Source of the DNA: Paenibacillus sp. OV219 | GTDB lineage: Bacteria > Bacillota > Bacilli > Paenibacillales > Paenibacillaceae | DNA length: 64,000 nt | Reading direction: 5' to 3' | Assembly (NCBI RefSeq): GCF_900110075.1 | Contig: NZ_FOCJ01000009.1 | Location: 209,763-273,762 of the forward strand | Shown: positions 1 to 10,484 of the stretch, one piece after another | Layout: each line of letters starts with the position of its first letter | Numbering within the stretch: the first letter of the stretch is position 1 | Notes under the pieces: generated by a model | What the model saw: only the letters and a program-made list of their open reading frames with translations | Database searches by the model: none | What the model was told of the DNA's origin: nothing | Position numbers and translations under genes: made by a program

Positions 1-2
1 AC

Positions 3-3000
3 ATTCGTTTTGTCACTGCTTCCGCTTTATTTGACGGTCATGATGCTTCCATTACGATAATGAGACGGATATTGCAAGCTAGCGGCGCCGAGGTCATCCA
101 TCTGGGCCATAACCGATCTGTGCAGCAAATTGTCCGAACAGCCATTCAAGAGGATGTACAAGGAATCGCGGTATCTTCGTATCAAGGCGGTCATGTCGCA
201 TTCTTCAAATATATGGTGGATCTGCTTCGTGAATTGGGGGCAGGACATATCCGCATCTTCGGCGGAGGTGGAGGCGTTATCATTCCATCCGAGATGGAGG
301 AGCTGCGCGAGTATGGTGTCTCGCGGATTTTTTCGCCAGAGGATGGGCGGAGGCTTGGTCTGCAAGGAATGATCAATGTGATGCTGCAAGCGTGCGATTA
401 CAGCACGGTAGCGGATTTCGAGCACAAGCCGGAATCACTCGCAGCGAGAAATAACGTCACGACGGCGAAGTTTATGACGCTTGCTGAGCTGAAGGTGGAG
501 TCTCGGACGACGAACGAGGAGAAGGCGCGGCTCGATGCGTTGTTCGCTGAAGTCGGCAAGCTGGCGGCTTCGACAGGGGTGGCGCCGGTGCTCGGCATCA
601 CGGGTACAGGCGGAGCTGGCAAAAGCTCTCTCACCGACGAGCTCGTCCACCGCTGCTTGCAGCATTACCCGGTGCGCAGCATCGCCGTTCTGTCGGTAGA
701 TCCAACGAAGCAGAAGACCGGCGGCGCGCTGCTCGGCGACCGGATTCGAATGAACGCGGTGTATGCGGACCGCGTCTTCATGCGGTCGTTCGCGACACGC
801 GGCTCGCGCTCGGAGCTCTCGAGCGCGCTTGCGGATGCAATTGCCGCGGCGAAGGTCGCGGGCTATGAGCTCATCATCGTCGAGACGAGCGGCATCGGGC
901 AGGCGGATAATGGGATTACCGCCGTTGCTGATTTCTCCGTCTATGTCATGACGAGTGAATATGGAGCGCCAAGCCAGCTGGAGAAGATCGAGATGATCGA
1001 CTATGGCGATCTCTTCGTTATCAATAAATTCGATCGGCGCGGCTCCGAGGATGCGCTGCGCGATGTGAAGAAGCAGGTGCAGCGCAGCAGCGGGCAGTTC
1101 GATCGCGATTGGCATGATATGCCGGTATATGGCACGAACGCGAGCCAGTTCAATGACGTCGGCATGAACCGATTCTTCGCTGCACTCATTGCGAGGCTGA
1201 ATGAGAAATGCGGTTTAGGCTGGACAGCCCCGCAGCCGGCATTGATTCAAGCCGGGCAGGCGCCTTCGCAGAAGCGCTCGATCATCCCCGATGATCGGAG
1301 CGGGTATTTGAGCGAAATTGCCGCTACGGTACGGCAGTATCGGCAGATGGCGAATGAGCAGGCGGATGCAGCCTCATCCTGCTATCGCCTTGAAGGCGCG
1401 ATAGAGGCGGCGCGCCAGCTTGGCGAAGATACGGCGTTGCCGGCACTCGAGCAGCTCTACGCTTTGTATGCCAGCAAGCTTAGCGCGTATACGCGGAAGC
1501 TGCAGAAGGATTGGGCTTCCGTGGCGCAATCTTACATCGCTGCGACTTATACGACTCATGTTCGCGGTAAGCCGATTGTCACAGAGCTGTATTCGCGATG
1601 CCTCTCGGGGATTGATATCCCGCGGATCGCGTTGCCTGCTTTCCGTGACGATGGGGATCGGATTAGCTGGATGTACAAGGAGAATGTGCCCGGCCAGTTC
1701 CCTTACACAGCTGGCGTGTTCCCGTTCAAGCGCAAGGAGGAGGACCCGAAGCGGCAGTTTGCCGGCGAAGGAACACCTGAGCGGACGAACCGCAGGTTCC
1801 ATTACTTGTCCAAGGACGACACGGCGAAACGGCTTAGCACGGCATTCGATTCCGTGACGCTGTATGGCGAGGACCCGGCTTACAGGCCCGACATTTATGG
1901 CAAAATCGGCGAAAGTGGCGTTAGCGTCTGCACGCTTGATGATATGCGAAGGCTCTATGCTGGCTTCGATCTGTGCCATCCGTCTACTTCGGTGTCGATG
2001 ACGATTAACGGCCCGGCGCCGATCATCCTAGCGATGTTTCTGAATACGGCGATTGAGCAGCAGATTGATGCAGCTGCCGCGAAGCTTGGCAGGACGCTCA
2101 CCGAAGAGGAGCTTGGTCAAATTCGTCAGACGACACTTCATAGCGTTCGTGGTACCGTGCAAGCAGATATGCTGAAGGAGGATCAGGGACAGAACACGTG
2201 TCTCTTCTCGATGGCGTTCGCGCTGCAGATGATGGGGGATATTCAGCACTATTTTATCGATCACAATATCCGCAATTATTACTCCGTCTCGATTTCTGGC
2301 TACCATATTGCAGAGGCGGGAGCAAATCCGATTACGCAGCTAGCTTTTACCCTCGCCAATGGATTTACTTATGTGGAATATTATTTGAGTAGAGGGATGC
2401 CGATTAATGAAATTGCGCCGAACCTGTCGTTCTTCTTCAGCAATGGGCTGGACCCTGAGTATGCGGTCATCGGACGTGTGGCGCGGCGTATCTGGGCGGT
2501 CGTGCTGCGGGACAAATACGGCGCTGACGAGCGCGGCCAGAAGCTGAAGTATCATATCCAAACATCAGGCCGGTCGCTGCACGCGCAGGAGGTGGATTTC
2601 AACGATATCCGCACGTCGATGCAAGCGCTGATGGCGATTATGGACAATTGCAATTCGCTCCATACGAATTCGTACGACGAAGCGGTAACGACGCCGTCTG
2701 AGGACGCTGTCCGCCGAGCAATGGCGATTCAGCTCATCATTAATAAGGAGCTTGGGCTGATGCGGTGCGAGAATTTGCTGCAAGGCTCCTTCCTTATTGA
2801 GCAGCTGACTGATTTGGTGGAGGAAGCGGTGTTGCTGGAGTTCGAGCGGCTTCATGTGCGAGGCGGCGTACTTGGTGCGATGGAATCTCAATACCAGCGG
2901 GGGCGCATTCAGGATGAATCGATGGTCTACGAGATGATGAAGCATAGCGGCGAGCTGCCGATCATCGGCGTCAATACGTTTCTGAATCCGAATCCGCCGC

Positions 3001-3251
3001 AGGAAGAAACGATGCAGCTGGAGCTGACGAGAGCGAGTGTGGAAGAGAAGGAGCAGCAGATTGCGAATTTGCATAAGTTCCAGGAGCAGCATAAACATCA
3101 GACGCCAGAGGCATTGAAGCGGCTGCAGCAAACGGCGGTAAGTGGCGGCAATCTGTTCGCGGAGCTGATGGAGACGGTGAAAGTCGCTAGCCTTGGGCAG
3201 ATTACGAATGCGCTGTATGAGGTAGGCGGGCAGTACCGACGTAATATTTGA
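3..3251 (+). CDS. icmF: Fused isobutyryl-CoA mutase IcmF (5' partial)
   Basis: Adenosylcobalamin-dependent acyl-CoA mutase that interconverts isobutyryl-CoA and n-butyryl-CoA, fused to its own G-protein chaperone. The open frame runs in from the left edge, so the true start lies upstream. An ATG at 60 is internal, because the codons before it encode the B12 motif FDGHD, with the cobalt-ligand His at 39-41. Order: B12-binding domain with GGGGGVIIP, then a MeaB-like GTPase with P-loop GTGGAGKSS near nt 600-635, then the long substrate-binding mutase barrel containing [12 protein letters not shown]. About 1,080 codons are visible, close to the family length, so only a few residues are missing. 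A related pivalyl-CoA mutase cannot be excluded. A terminator follows the stop. Confidence 0.93.
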   Translation: MRFVTASALFDGHDASITIMRRILQASGAEVIHLGHNRSVQQIVRTAIQEDVQGIAVSSYQGGHVAFFKYMVDLLRELGAGHIRIFGGGGGVIIPSEMEELREYGVSRIFSPEDGRRLGLQGMINVMLQACDYSTVADFEHKPESLAARNNVTTAKFMTLAELKVESRTTNEEKARLDALFAEVGKLAASTGVAPVLGITGTGGAGKSSLTDELVHRCLQHYPVRSIAVLSVDPTKQKTGGALLGDRIRMNAVYADRVFMRSFATRGSRSELSSALADAIAAAKVAGYELIIVETSGIGQADNGITAVADFSVYVMTSEYGAPSQLEKIEMIDYGDLFVINKFDRRGSEDALRDVKKQVQRSSGQFDRDWHDMPVYGTNASQFNDVGMNRFFAALIARLNEKCGLGWTAPQPALIQAGQAPSQKRSIIPDDRSGYLSEIAATVRQYRQMANEQADAASSCYRLEGAIEAARQLGEDTALPALEQLYALYASKLSAYTRKLQKDWASVAQSYIAATYTTHVRGKPIVTELYSRCLSGIDIPRIALPAFRDDGDRISWMYKENVPGQFPYTAGVFPFKRKEEDPKRQFAGEGTPERTNRRFHYLSKDDTAKRLSTAFDSVTLYGEDPAYRPDIYGKIGESGVSVCTLDDMRRLYAGFDLCHPSTSVSMTINGPAPIILAMFLNTAIEQQIDAAAAKLGRTLTEEELGQIRQTTLHSVRGTVQADMLKEDQGQNTCLFSMAFALQMMGDIQHYFIDHNIRNYYSVSISGYHIAEAGANPITQLAFTLANGFTYVEYYLSRGMPINEIAPNLSFFFSNGLDPEYAVIGRVARRIWAVVLRDKYGADERGQKLKYHIQTSGRSLHAQEVDFNDIRTSMQALMAIMDNCNSLHTNSYDEAVTTPSEDAVRRAMAIQLIINKELGLMRCENLLQGSFLIEQLTDLVEEAVLLEFERLHVRGGVLGAMESQYQRGRIQDESMVYEMMKHSGELPIIGVNTFLNPNPPQEETMQLELTRASVEEKEQQIANLHKFQEQHKHQTPEALKRLQQTAVSGGNLFAELMETVKVASLGQITNALYEVGGQYRRNI

Positions 3252-3290
3252 TCGCGACGGGACGAGATGCGGAGCGAGTAAGTTACGAAA

Positions 3291-3318
3291 ACCCCCTCCT
3301 TAACGGGAGGGGGTACTT
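3291..3318 (+). terminator. Terminator after icmF
   Basis: A 9-bp GC-rich stem (ACCCCCTCC with GGAGGGGGT, 3291-3299 and 3306-3314) has a 6-nt loop and a weak T stretch after it. It lies 40 bases past the icmF stop. Confidence 0.7.
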
Positions 3319-3343
3319 TGCATAGCTGCCAGCTCCTACTCCG

Positions 3344-3478
3344 CTACAGCCGCTGCTCTCGGATAATGGTCGGCATGGCGGTAGATACGACCGTCTCGTC
3401 GAGCTCTGAGAAGATGAGCCCGATCATGAGTCCCGCGAGCACGAGCTTCTTGTTACTCCGTTTTTTATCCATCATCAT
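3344..3478 (-). pseudogene. N-terminal remnant of an MFS (DHA2/EmrB-type) transporter
   Basis: A 44-codon frame starts MDKKRSNKK and continues GLMIGLIFSELDETVVST, then AMPTIIRE. This is the characteristic first membrane helix and following motif of 14-TM drug:H+ antiporters of the DHA2 family. It stops right after this motif, where a complete gene would continue for about 450 more residues, and I see no matching sequence downstream. An SD-like GGAGAGG stands before the ATG at 3478 (two more in-frame ATGs follow). It is most likely a decayed or deletion-truncated transporter. Whether the short peptide is translated is unknown. Confidence 0.65.
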
Positions 3479-3585
3479 CACTGAAATTCCTCTCCAATCT
3501 GTCTTGACTTCTCTGACTATAAGCGAGCGAGAGTAGGGTCGAATCAATCGCGGGACTGATATGTTGACCTGCCACAGACGGAATA

Positions 3586-3616
3586 TAAAAAGCCGACTGC
3601 ATATTTGCAGCCGGCC
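3586..3616 (-). terminator. Terminator of the first chemoreceptor gene
   Basis: On the minus strand a 9-bp stem (3592-3600 with 3607-3615, one G-T wobble) is followed by a run of T (A-run at 3587-3591 on the plus strand). It lies 15 bases after the stop of the minus-strand gene at 3631. Confidence 0.8.
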
Positions 3617-3630
3617 TTGATCGGATCAAG

Positions 3631-5202
3631 CTAGACTTTAAAGAAATTAATGTTCCGGTTGAGCTCTTCGGAGAGATGAGCGAGCGTTTGCGAGGAGCTG
3701 GCGGTTTCTTCCGCTGCCGCCGCTGATTCTTCGCTTGCCGCAGCAATTGTCTCGACTGCGCGCATTACTTCTTCCGTCTGAGAAGATTGCTCTTCACTCG
3801 CAGCTGCGATCTCCGTCACTTGATCTGCTGTGTCGCTTACCATCCGAACGATGTTGTCGAAGGTTTGTCCGGTTTTGGACGTTTGCGTGGTCGCAAGCTC
3901 CATCGCCCGCAGGCTTTGATCTGTATTATGCTGCATTCCTTTAATAATGCCGGCAATTTGCTGCGTCGCTTCACTGCTGCGTTCCGCAAGCTTACGCACT
4001 TCATCGGCAACGACCGCGAAGCCGCGTCCTTGCTCACCAGCTCTAGCTGCCTCAATTGCAGCGTTCAGAGCAAGCAGGTTCGTCTGTTCAGATATATCGT
4101 CGATAACCTCAATAATTTGGCCTATCTTTTGTGAGTCGGTCTCAAGCAGCTTCATCTGGGAAGAGAGGTTCTCCATACTTTGAACGGACGCATGGATCGT
4201 CTCGCTGCCGCTGAGTGCACCGCGTTTGGTTTTGTCTGACAGGTCGGATACCATGCTTGCTTTCGTTGCTACATCGTTAACGGCGATTGACATTTCACGG
4301 ACAAGCTCGCTGATGATTTGCGCTGATTCTGCCTGTTCGGTGCTGCCCTTGGCAATTTCCTCCGTCGTTGCTGATATTTCCTGCGAAGCTCCAGATACGC
4401 TCTGGGAAGAATGTAAAGTCTGACTGATCAGCTGACGCAGATTGTCCATCATATCGTTAAATGCTGTCGCCAGCGTGCCAAGCTCATCCTTGCTTTTCGT
4501 AGTTGCTTTCTCGCGCAGGTCGCCTTTTGCAGCCTTTGTTGCGACTTCAAGAATGGAGCGAATTCCTCTGACCATAGATTCAGAAATCCAGTAAGCGAGG
4601 CTGATGCCGATCAATACAGCGATGATGCCGAATACGATAATGAGCGTTTTGCCGACTGCGTTCGTATGGGCTGCTTTTTCGACCTCGGCTTTGGCGCCGT
4701 CATTGTTGAATTCGATCCAGTTTGCAAAATCCTCCATGACTTGCTTGCGGATTGGCGACAGTTCATTCAGAAGCTCGTAGCCTTTCTCCGGTTGATTGTC
4801 TTTGCGGGCCTCAATAATAGCAGGCAGCTTATCGGAATAAGCTTGCAAATGTTCTTCCAGCGACTTGAAGATCGTTTCTTCCTCCGGAGAAATAATATAG
4901 GACTCATAGCTTTGCATATCTTGCTGCGCGGACGCCATAGTATCTGTAATCGATTTGGCAATATTGTCGATTTCAGTTGGATTGCTCTCCAAATTAATCT
5001 TGTTGGCATTGGTACGCGCTTCTACGAAGTTGTCCTTGATTACGCCGATCTTATTAATGCTCGGCAGCCAGTTGCCTTGTACGATGGAACTGGATTTCTG
5101 CAAAGATGCCATCTCGACGATGGAGAGGATGCCAATACCTGACAGTAGCACCAGTATAGCGATAAAGCTGGACATTAGTTTTGTCCGGATAGAGAGTTTC
5201 AT
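3631..5202 (-). CDS. Methyl-accepting chemotaxis protein
   Basis: Transmembrane chemoreceptor that signals to the CheA/CheW array. The 523 residues show an N-terminal membrane helix (about 10-32), a four-helix-bundle ligand-binding region (4HB_MCP type, about 33-185), a second helix (about 187-210), a HAMP domain, and a long cytoplasmic coiled coil. The coiled coil has the conserved hairpin tip [17 protein letters not shown] and [15 protein letters not shown]. The ATG is preceded by AGGAGG at good spacing. It is the second of two tandem paralogues of identical length. They differ mostly in the sensor domain, so the ligand may differ. The ligand cannot be read from the sequence. Confidence 0.95.
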   Translation of the reverse strand: MKLSIRTKLMSSFIAILVLLSGIGILSIVEMASLQKSSSIVQGNWLPSINKIGVIKDNFVEARTNANKINLESNPTEIDNIAKSITDTMASAQQDMQSYESYIISPEEETIFKSLEEHLQAYSDKLPAIIEARKDNQPEKGYELLNELSPIRKQVMEDFANWIEFNNDGAKAEVEKAAHTNAVGKTLIIVFGIIAVLIGISLAYWISESMVRGIRSILEVATKAAKGDLREKATTKSKDELGTLATAFNDMMDNLRQLISQTLHSSQSVSGASQEISATTEEIAKGSTEQAESAQIISELVREMSIAVNDVATKASMVSDLSDKTKRGALSGSETIHASVQSMENLSSQMKLLETDSQKIGQIIEVIDDISEQTNLLALNAAIEAARAGEQGRGFAVVADEVRKLAERSSEATQQIAGIIKGMQHNTDQSLRAMELATTQTSKTGQTFDNIVRMVSDTADQVTEIAAASEEQSSQTEEVMRAVETIAAASEESAAAAEETASSSQTLAHLSEELNRNINFFKV

Positions 5203-5249
5203 AATTAGCCTCCTGATGAGTTCGATTAGTAGTTGATAAGCAACTGTAT

Positions 5250-5287
5250 AAAATTAACAGTCGGCCGCATAGGAAAGCAGCCGACTG
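5250..5287 (-). terminator. Terminator between the two chemoreceptor genes
   Basis: A perfect 8-bp stem (CAGTCGGC 5258-5265 with GCCGACTG 5280-5287) has a 14-nt loop and an interrupted T-rich tail on the minus strand. Its stem sequence resembles that of the terminator of the downstream paralogue, consistent with duplication of the gene together with its terminator. Confidence 0.6.
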
Positions 5288-5299
5288 CTTGACATGATG

Positions 5300-6871
5300 T
5301 TAGACTCTGAAGTAGTTGATATGATGATTGAGTTCTTCGGATAGATGTGCAAGGGTTTGGGAGGAACTTGCCGTCTCTTCGGCTGCAGCTGCCGATTCTT
5401 CGCTTGCCGCTGCAATCGTCTCAACGGCGCGCATCACTTCTACAGTTTGAGCTGCTTGCTCTTCGCTGGCAGCCGCGATTTCAGTAACCTGATCTGCTGT
5501 ATCGCTCACCATGCGCACGATGCTCTGGAATGTTTGGCCTGTCTTCGACGTTTGTACTGTAGCATGCTCCATCGCTCTCAAGCTTTGGTCCGTGTTATGC
5601 TGCATGCCCTTGATAATGCCGGCAATTTGCTGTGTCGCTTCACTGCTTCGTTCCGCAAGCTTGCGTACTTCATCAGCGACGACGGCGAAGCCGCGTCCTT
5701 GATCGCCTGCACGTGCTGCCTCAATCGCTGCATTCAGAGCAAGCAAGTTCGTTTGTTCGGAAATTTCATCGATGACTTCGATAATTTGACCGATCTTCTG
5801 TGAATCTTTCTCAAGCAGCTTCATCTGGGTAGAGAGGTTCTCCATACTTTGAACGGATGCTTGAATCGTCTCGCTACCGCTTTCTGCGCCGCGCTTCGTC
5901 TTCTCGGACAGCTCTGCCACAAGGCTTGCTTTCGTTGCGACATCATTAACGGCTACCGACATTTCACGGACAAGCTCGCTGATGACTTGTGCGGACTCCG
6001 CTTGCTCAGTGCTACCTTTGGCGATTTCCTCTGTCGTTGCGGAGATCTCTTGAGATGCTGCGGATACGTTCTGAGAGGAATTCACGGTTAGACCAATGAG
6101 GTTGCGTAAATTCTCCATCATTTCATTGAATGCAGTTGCAAGTGTGCCAAGCTCGTCCTTACTGCGCGCCTTGGCTTGATCCCTTAAATCACCTTTCGCT
6201 GCATTGATTGCGACGTCCAGAATGGAGCGGATTGCTCTGACCATCGTTTCGGACATCCACGTTGCCAGAATGAGGCCGACGACGACTGCAATAAGGCCAA
6301 AAGTAATGATAAGTGTTTTACCGACGGCATTCGTATGAGCGGCTTTATCAACCTCATCTTTAGAGCCGATATTGTTGAACTCAATCCATTTGCTGAAGTC
6401 TTCGGAGACAAGCTTGCGTACAGGCGTCAGTTCATTAACGAGCTGGTAGCCCTTCTCTGGTTGATTATCCTTGCGTGCTTGAATGATGACAGGCAAGTGC
6501 TCGCTATATGCTTGCAAGTCTTGAGTCAACTTCTGATAGATAGCGTTTTCTTCGGGAGATATGATGAAAGACTCATAATCCTGCATCTCTTTATTTACCG
6601 CGGCCATACTGTCATTAATTGTACCCGCGAGTTTATCGATTTCGGCAGGGTTGCTTTCCAAATTGATTTTGTTAACGTTTACACGAGCTTCACTAAAGTA
6701 GTCCTTGATGACGCCAATCTTGTTAATGCTCGGCAGCCAGTTCGTTTGCACGATGTAGCTGGATTTCTGCAAGGACGCCATTTCAACGATGGCTAGTGTT
6801 CCGATCCCTACCAAGAGCACCAGAATGGCGATAAAGCTGGACATTAGCTTTGTGCGAATGGATAGTTTCAC
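5300..6871 (-). CDS. Methyl-accepting chemotaxis protein (tandem paralogue)
   Basis: Second chemoreceptor, 523 residues, with the same plan as its neighbour: membrane helix, four-helix-bundle sensor, membrane helix ([10 protein letters not shown] region), HAMP, and signalling domain with hairpin tip [17 protein letters not shown]. The start is GTG at 6871, with GGAGGAAG about 8 bases upstream. Most differences from the other copy lie in the extracellular bundle (about 60-170), whereas the signalling half is nearly identical. This suggests duplication with sensor divergence. A terminator-like hairpin separates the two, so they may be transcribed separately. Confidence 0.95.
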   Translation of the reverse strand: MKLSIRTKLMSSFIAILVLLVGIGTLAIVEMASLQKSSYIVQTNWLPSINKIGVIKDYFSEARVNVNKINLESNPAEIDKLAGTINDSMAAVNKEMQDYESFIISPEENAIYQKLTQDLQAYSEHLPVIIQARKDNQPEKGYQLVNELTPVRKLVSEDFSKWIEFNNIGSKDEVDKAAHTNAVGKTLIITFGLIAVVVGLILATWMSETMVRAIRSILDVAINAAKGDLRDQAKARSKDELGTLATAFNEMMENLRNLIGLTVNSSQNVSAASQEISATTEEIAKGSTEQAESAQVISELVREMSVAVNDVATKASLVAELSEKTKRGAESGSETIQASVQSMENLSTQMKLLEKDSQKIGQIIEVIDEISEQTNLLALNAAIEAARAGDQGRGFAVVADEVRKLAERSSEATQQIAGIIKGMQHNTDQSLRAMEHATVQTSKTGQTFQSIVRMVSDTADQVTEIAAASEEQAAQTVEVMRAVETIAAASEESAAAAEETASSSQTLAHLSEELNHHINYFRV

Positions 6872-6966
6872 TAATGTTCTTCCTCCCGTATACGTCGATT
6901 TGTCAGTCCATGGTACTAATAGTAGAGGTAAAGTGTTAAAAAAAATGGGTAAAAACTATTTGATTT

Positions 6967-7086
6967 GTGTATGATCATAGCCCGAAAGAGCAGCTTCAGG
7001 ATCAAATTGCTAGGAAAGTGCTAGGAAATCAATTCGACAAATATAGACAAATTCCTCTTGAGGATAACTCGGTTTATGTCGAATAA
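6967..7086 (+). other. Possible 39-codon ORF or gene remnant
   Basis: From GTG 6967 a frame reads MYDHSPKEQLQDQIARKV and ends in PLEDNSVYVE. It has a soluble, amphipathic, coding-like composition and is AT-rich. No convincing ribosome binding site precedes it and I recognise no family. It could be a small protein, a decayed gene end or chance. The rest of the 6872-7216 interval shows no supported gene. Confidence 0.25.
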
Positions 7087-7216
7087 CAACGATTTTTAAC
7101 AATATGAGTGCGGTTTTCGGTTACATAGTTATATATGAAGAAATTACAGGTCAGAACTGGCTGGTTACTCTTAAGGAAGAGCGAGTATTAAGGCAGCCTT
7201 TTAAAATGTTATCATT

Positions 7217-7246
7217 GACAATGAGAATCATTATCGAATAAACTGT
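7217..7246 (+). promoter_or_regulatory. Promoter with overlapping Fur box for the iron-uptake operon
   Basis: TTGACA at 7217-7222 and TAAACT at 7241-7246 make a sigma-A promoter with an 18-bp spacer. The 19-bp segment 7219-7237 (GACAATGAGAATCATTATC) matches the classic Fur box consensus at 17 of 19 positions and overlaps the -35 and spacer, the position expected for iron-dependent repression. Confidence 0.8.
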
Positions 7247-7263
7247 GAGTATTGATTGAGATT

Positions 7264-7276
7264 GATTCTCATTATT
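7264..7276 (+). promoter_or_regulatory. Second partial Fur box
   Basis: GATTCTCATTATT matches 10 of 13 positions of a Fur-box half region. It lies between the promoter and the GTG start of the first gene, and may add to Fur repression. A GGGGGG ribosome binding site follows at about 7286. Confidence 0.45.
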
Positions 7277-7299
7277 AATTAATCCGGGGGGATGATTTT

Positions 7300-8574
7300 G
7301 TGTTTCACAAGGTTTTAACACGTAGTTTATTAGCGGCGGCTGTGCTGCTCGCTCCAGTAACGGTGGCGGGCGTCGATAAGTCTGCGCATGCTGCAGGATC
7401 TGCTATTAAAGTAACGCTAGACGGAAAGACGCTGTCGCTCGGCAGTGGACCGCAAATTTCGAAAGGCAGAACGCTCATTCCATACAGCGGCATCGTTAGC
7501 GCGCTCGGCGGTAAAGCCTCTTGGGATGCAAGCAGCAAAACGGTCACAGCTACCAAAGATTCTACGACTGTTAAGCTGACTGTCGGCTCTCATTCGGCCT
7601 ATATTAATGGCCAATATACATATCTGGATTCCGCTCCTTATATCTCAGATGGCAAAACGTTTGTGCCGCTTCGCCTTGTATCTGAAGCATTCGGCAAATG
7701 GGTTAACTTCAACTCTGCCGCGAGCACAGTTGCGATCAGCAGCACATTGACTGTATCGACAAGCACAGGCTCCTTTACATTGAAAAAGAAACCGAGCCGC
7801 ATTGTTACGCTGTCCTCGTCAGATACGGAAATTATTTATGCGCTTGGCGGTAAAGTTGTCGGTCGTTCGACAGCAATCGGACCGGTAATTCCGGCTGCAG
7901 CTTCTTCCGTTCCAGAAGTCGGCAGCACGCATGGCATTAACTTCGAGACACTGGCTTCCGTGAAGCCTGATCTGGTCATTGCCAGCCCATCACTGAAGTC
8001 GCAGCAAGCTACAATTGAGAAGCTTGGCGCGCAAGTGTTGTTTAACTCACATAACACGTTTACAGAAATTCAAGCTTCGATTCGTCTGTATGGCAAAGTG
8101 CTGAGCCAAGAAACGAAAGCAGAGCAAATCATTAAAGGTATGAAGTCGGACATTGCATCCCTGAAAAAACCGGCAACGGCACCGAAGACGCTGATCGTGT
8201 ATGGCGCGCCAGGCAGCTTCGTCGTTGCTCTTCCTACAAGCTACCCAGGCAACTTCCTGGAGCTTGCGGGTGGTAAGAACGTTGCAGCGAACTTCCCTAA
8301 GATGGATATGATGCCACAGTATGCTGACCTTAGCCTTGAGCGTATCATTGCAGCGAATCCGGATCTTATCCTTATGATTACACACGGTGATGCTGCAGAA
8401 GTAAAAGCAAGCTTCAAGAAACAGTTCGAGACGAATCCGGCTTGGAAGAGCCTCTCGGCTGTGAAGAACGATCGTTTCGAAGTGCTGCCGAGCGACTTGT
8501 TCGCGGCGAACCCAGGCATCCGTGCTCCACAAGCGATTGAAACGATCAACAAACTGCTGCTACAGGTGAAATAA
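7300..8574 (+). CDS. Haem/siderophore ABC transporter substrate-binding protein with stalk domain
   Basis: Extracytoplasmic receptor of an iron importer, 424 residues. A GTG start follows GGGGGG. A signal peptide (to about residue 32) lacks a lipobox cysteine. Residues about 35-150 form a copper-amine-oxidase-like stalk domain (VKVTLDG-type strands, GRTLIPYSGIVSALGG and KTFVPLRLVSEAFG). From about 155 onward comes a TroA/FecB-type periplasmic-binding fold (PF01497-like: RIVTLSSSDTEIIYALGG, VKPDLVIAS). A receptor without lipid anchor but with a stalk domain is unusual and may be retained in the cell wall by that domain. The permease, ATPase and an IsdG-like oxygenase follow and Fur boxes precede, so haem is the favoured ligand. 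A siderophore remains possible. Confidence 0.88.
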   Translation: MFHKVLTRSLLAAAVLLAPVTVAGVDKSAHAAGSAIKVTLDGKTLSLGSGPQISKGRTLIPYSGIVSALGGKASWDASSKTVTATKDSTTVKLTVGSHSAYINGQYTYLDSAPYISDGKTFVPLRLVSEAFGKWVNFNSAASTVAISSTLTVSTSTGSFTLKKKPSRIVTLSSSDTEIIYALGGKVVGRSTAIGPVIPAAASSVPEVGSTHGINFETLASVKPDLVIASPSLKSQQATIEKLGAQVLFNSHNTFTEIQASIRLYGKVLSQETKAEQIIKGMKSDIASLKKPATAPKTLIVYGAPGSFVVALPTSYPGNFLELAGGKNVAANFPKMDMMPQYADLSLERIIAANPDLILMITHGDAAEVKASFKKQFETNPAWKSLSAVKNDRFEVLPSDLFAANPGIRAPQAIETINKLLLQVK

Positions 8575-8577
8575 TCA

Positions 8578-9609
8578 ATGGCTACAACAATTGCTACGAA
8601 ACAAAGCGTGAAGGAGGCGGGCATTGCCCGCCTCACCCGCAACAGTGCCGTGCTGCTCATTAGTGCGGCACTGCTTGTGTTAGCGGGGTTATACGGTCTG
8701 ATGTCAGGAGCGATTGCGATTCCCGCACGAGACGTATGGACGTCTCTGCTTCATTCTTCAGATACGGAAGCAAGACAAATTGTGTGGAATTTGCGTCTTC
8801 CGCGTGTACTAACCGGTATGCTGGCAGGCATTTGCCTGGCAATCTCCGGCGCGTTCCTTCAAGGCGTGTTCCGCAATCCACTTGCTGATCCGGGCATTAT
8901 CGGCGTCTCGTCTGGAGGCGGGCTCGCCGCTGTAGTCATTATGATTCTGTTCCCTGAGCATATTGCTTACTTGCCGATCTCCGCGTTCTTAGGAGCATTG
9001 GCGGCAGCTTCGATTGTCTACTCGCTCGCTTGGAAAGGCGGGGCATCGCCGATTCGGCTCATTCTGGCCGGGGTCGCGGTGAATTCCTTACTCGGCGCGG
9101 CGATGACCGCGCTGATGATCTTGAACAGCGAGAAGGTGCAGTCGGTTCTGCCATGGATGTCTGGCAGCTTGAACGGCAGAAGCTGGCCGCACTTCAATAC
9201 ATTGCTGCCATATACCATCGTCGGCCTTATTGCGTCGCTCTTCCTCATTAAGACAGCAAATCTGCTCGTGCTTGGCGACGATGCGGCTAAGCTGCTAGGC
9301 AGCCGCGTAGAAAAAGGCAGACTGCTGATCATTCTGCTCTCGACCTTCTTGGCGGGAGCGGCAATCAGTATCGTAGGCATGGTCGGCTTTGTCGGCCTCG
9401 TTGTGCCGCATATTGTAAGGCTTATTGTTGGCAATGACTACCGCATCTTCCTGCCGATCTCCGCGATTGGCGGCGGGGCGCTCATCGTAGCGGCGGACAC
9501 GGCTGCACGCAGTTGGTTCGATCCCATTGAGTTCCCTGTAGGTATTTTGCTCGCACTGCTAGGCGCACCGTTCTTTCTCTACTTGTTACGAAGGGGGGCT
9601 AGACGATGA
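8578..9609 (+). CDS. FecCD-family iron/haem ABC transporter permease
   Basis: Integral membrane channel subunit, 343 residues, with about nine or ten hydrophobic segments. Family landmarks include LRLPRVLTGMLAG, NPLADPGIIGVSSGGG, and near the C-terminus GFVGLVVPHIVRLIVG. All are typical of BtuC/FecCD permeases, which work as homodimers when only one permease gene is present, as here. It starts three bases after the receptor stop and overlaps the ATPase start by four bases, so the genes are translationally coupled. In the Isd comparison it corresponds to IsdF. Confidence 0.94.
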   Translation: MATTIATKQSVKEAGIARLTRNSAVLLISAALLVLAGLYGLMSGAIAIPARDVWTSLLHSSDTEARQIVWNLRLPRVLTGMLAGICLAISGAFLQGVFRNPLADPGIIGVSSGGGLAAVVIMILFPEHIAYLPISAFLGALAAASIVYSLAWKGGASPIRLILAGVAVNSLLGAAMTALMILNSEKVQSVLPWMSGSLNGRSWPHFNTLLPYTIVGLIASLFLIKTANLLVLGDDAAKLLGSRVEKGRLLIILLSTFLAGAAISIVGMVGFVGLVVPHIVRLIVGNDYRIFLPISAIGGGALIVAADTAARSWFDPIEFPVGILLALLGAPFFLYLLRRGARR

Positions 9610-10451
9610 GCAAGACGCCATCTTCAACTTCAGCTTTAGCTGCGGCGGGGCTGAAATACGGTTACCATTCATTGAGTCCAATCGTAAATGGCTTAAACAT
9701 GCAGGTGTCGCCTGGTGAGTGGCTCGGTATTGTCGGTCCGAACGGCTCCGGCAAGTCTACTGTGCTGCGTATGCTGGCAAGACTCGTCTCGCCACAAGGC
9801 GGCACGGTGACAATGGAAGGCAAAGACATGGCTGGCATGGATACGAAGGCTGTCGCACGCCAGATGACCATGCTGACGCAATCCCAGGAGGGCTCGCTCG
9901 ATATTACGGTGCGCGAGCTCGTTCGCAGGGGGCGGAATCCACATCTGAAATGGTACGAGGAATGCAGAGGCAAGCACGAGGAAGTGGTGGATTGGGCGCT
10001 GAATGTAACTAGCATGAGCGACCTGCACAACCGTTCACTTCTGGAGCTATCTGGCGGCGAACGCCAGCGCGCTTGGCTTGCGATGTGTATGGCGCAGACG
10101 CCGCGTATTCTGTTGCTTGATGAGCCGACGACTTATCTGGATATTGCCCATCAGCTTGAGCTGATGGAGCTGATCCGTGAGCTGAACCGGGAGCAAGGCA
10201 TAACGGTTGTGATGGTTTTGCATGATCTAAACCAAGCTGCGCGTTATTGTGATCGCATTATTGCGATGAAGCAGGGTGCTATTGTGCGGGAAGGCACGCC
10301 GACGGATGTATTCCGCGTCGATTTCTTCCGCGAGGTGTTCGGTATTGAAGCCAAAGTCTACCTTGATGACGGCGTGCCGGTGTATTTGCCGTGCGGGATC
10401 GTTCAAGATAAGCAGAAACCTACAGCCGCAGCCGCGGCCGCGGCAATCTAG
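9606..10451 (+). CDS. Iron/haem ABC transporter ATP-binding protein
   Basis: Cytoplasmic ATPase that powers the upstream permease, 281 residues. Visible motifs are Walker A GPNGSGKST (about residue 43), Q-loop LTQSQEG, signature LSGGERQRAW, Walker B ILLLDEPTTYLD and the switch histidine in MVLHDLNQA. This is the FepC/FhuC-type arrangement. Its ATG overlaps the end of the permease gene. The C-terminus ends in an alanine-rich stretch before the final Ile, which is probably a dispensable tail. Confidence 0.95.
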   Translation: MSKTPSSTSALAAAGLKYGYHSLSPIVNGLNMQVSPGEWLGIVGPNGSGKSTVLRMLARLVSPQGGTVTMEGKDMAGMDTKAVARQMTMLTQSQEGSLDITVRELVRRGRNPHLKWYEECRGKHEEVVDWALNVTSMSDLHNRSLLELSGGERQRAWLAMCMAQTPRILLLDEPTTYLDIAHQLELMELIRELNREQGITVVMVLHDLNQAARYCDRIIAMKQGAIVREGTPTDVFRVDFFREVFGIEAKVYLDDGVPVYLPCGIVQDKQKPTAAAAAAAI

Positions 10452-10484
10452 TATTGTGCATGAAACGAAAGGGAGCGAGAGAAT

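Noticed and set aside
7104..7220. 38-codon frame before the Fur-controlled promoter
   Set aside because: It runs into the promoter and Fur box, lacks a ribosome binding site, and ends in a frame determined by regulatory DNA.
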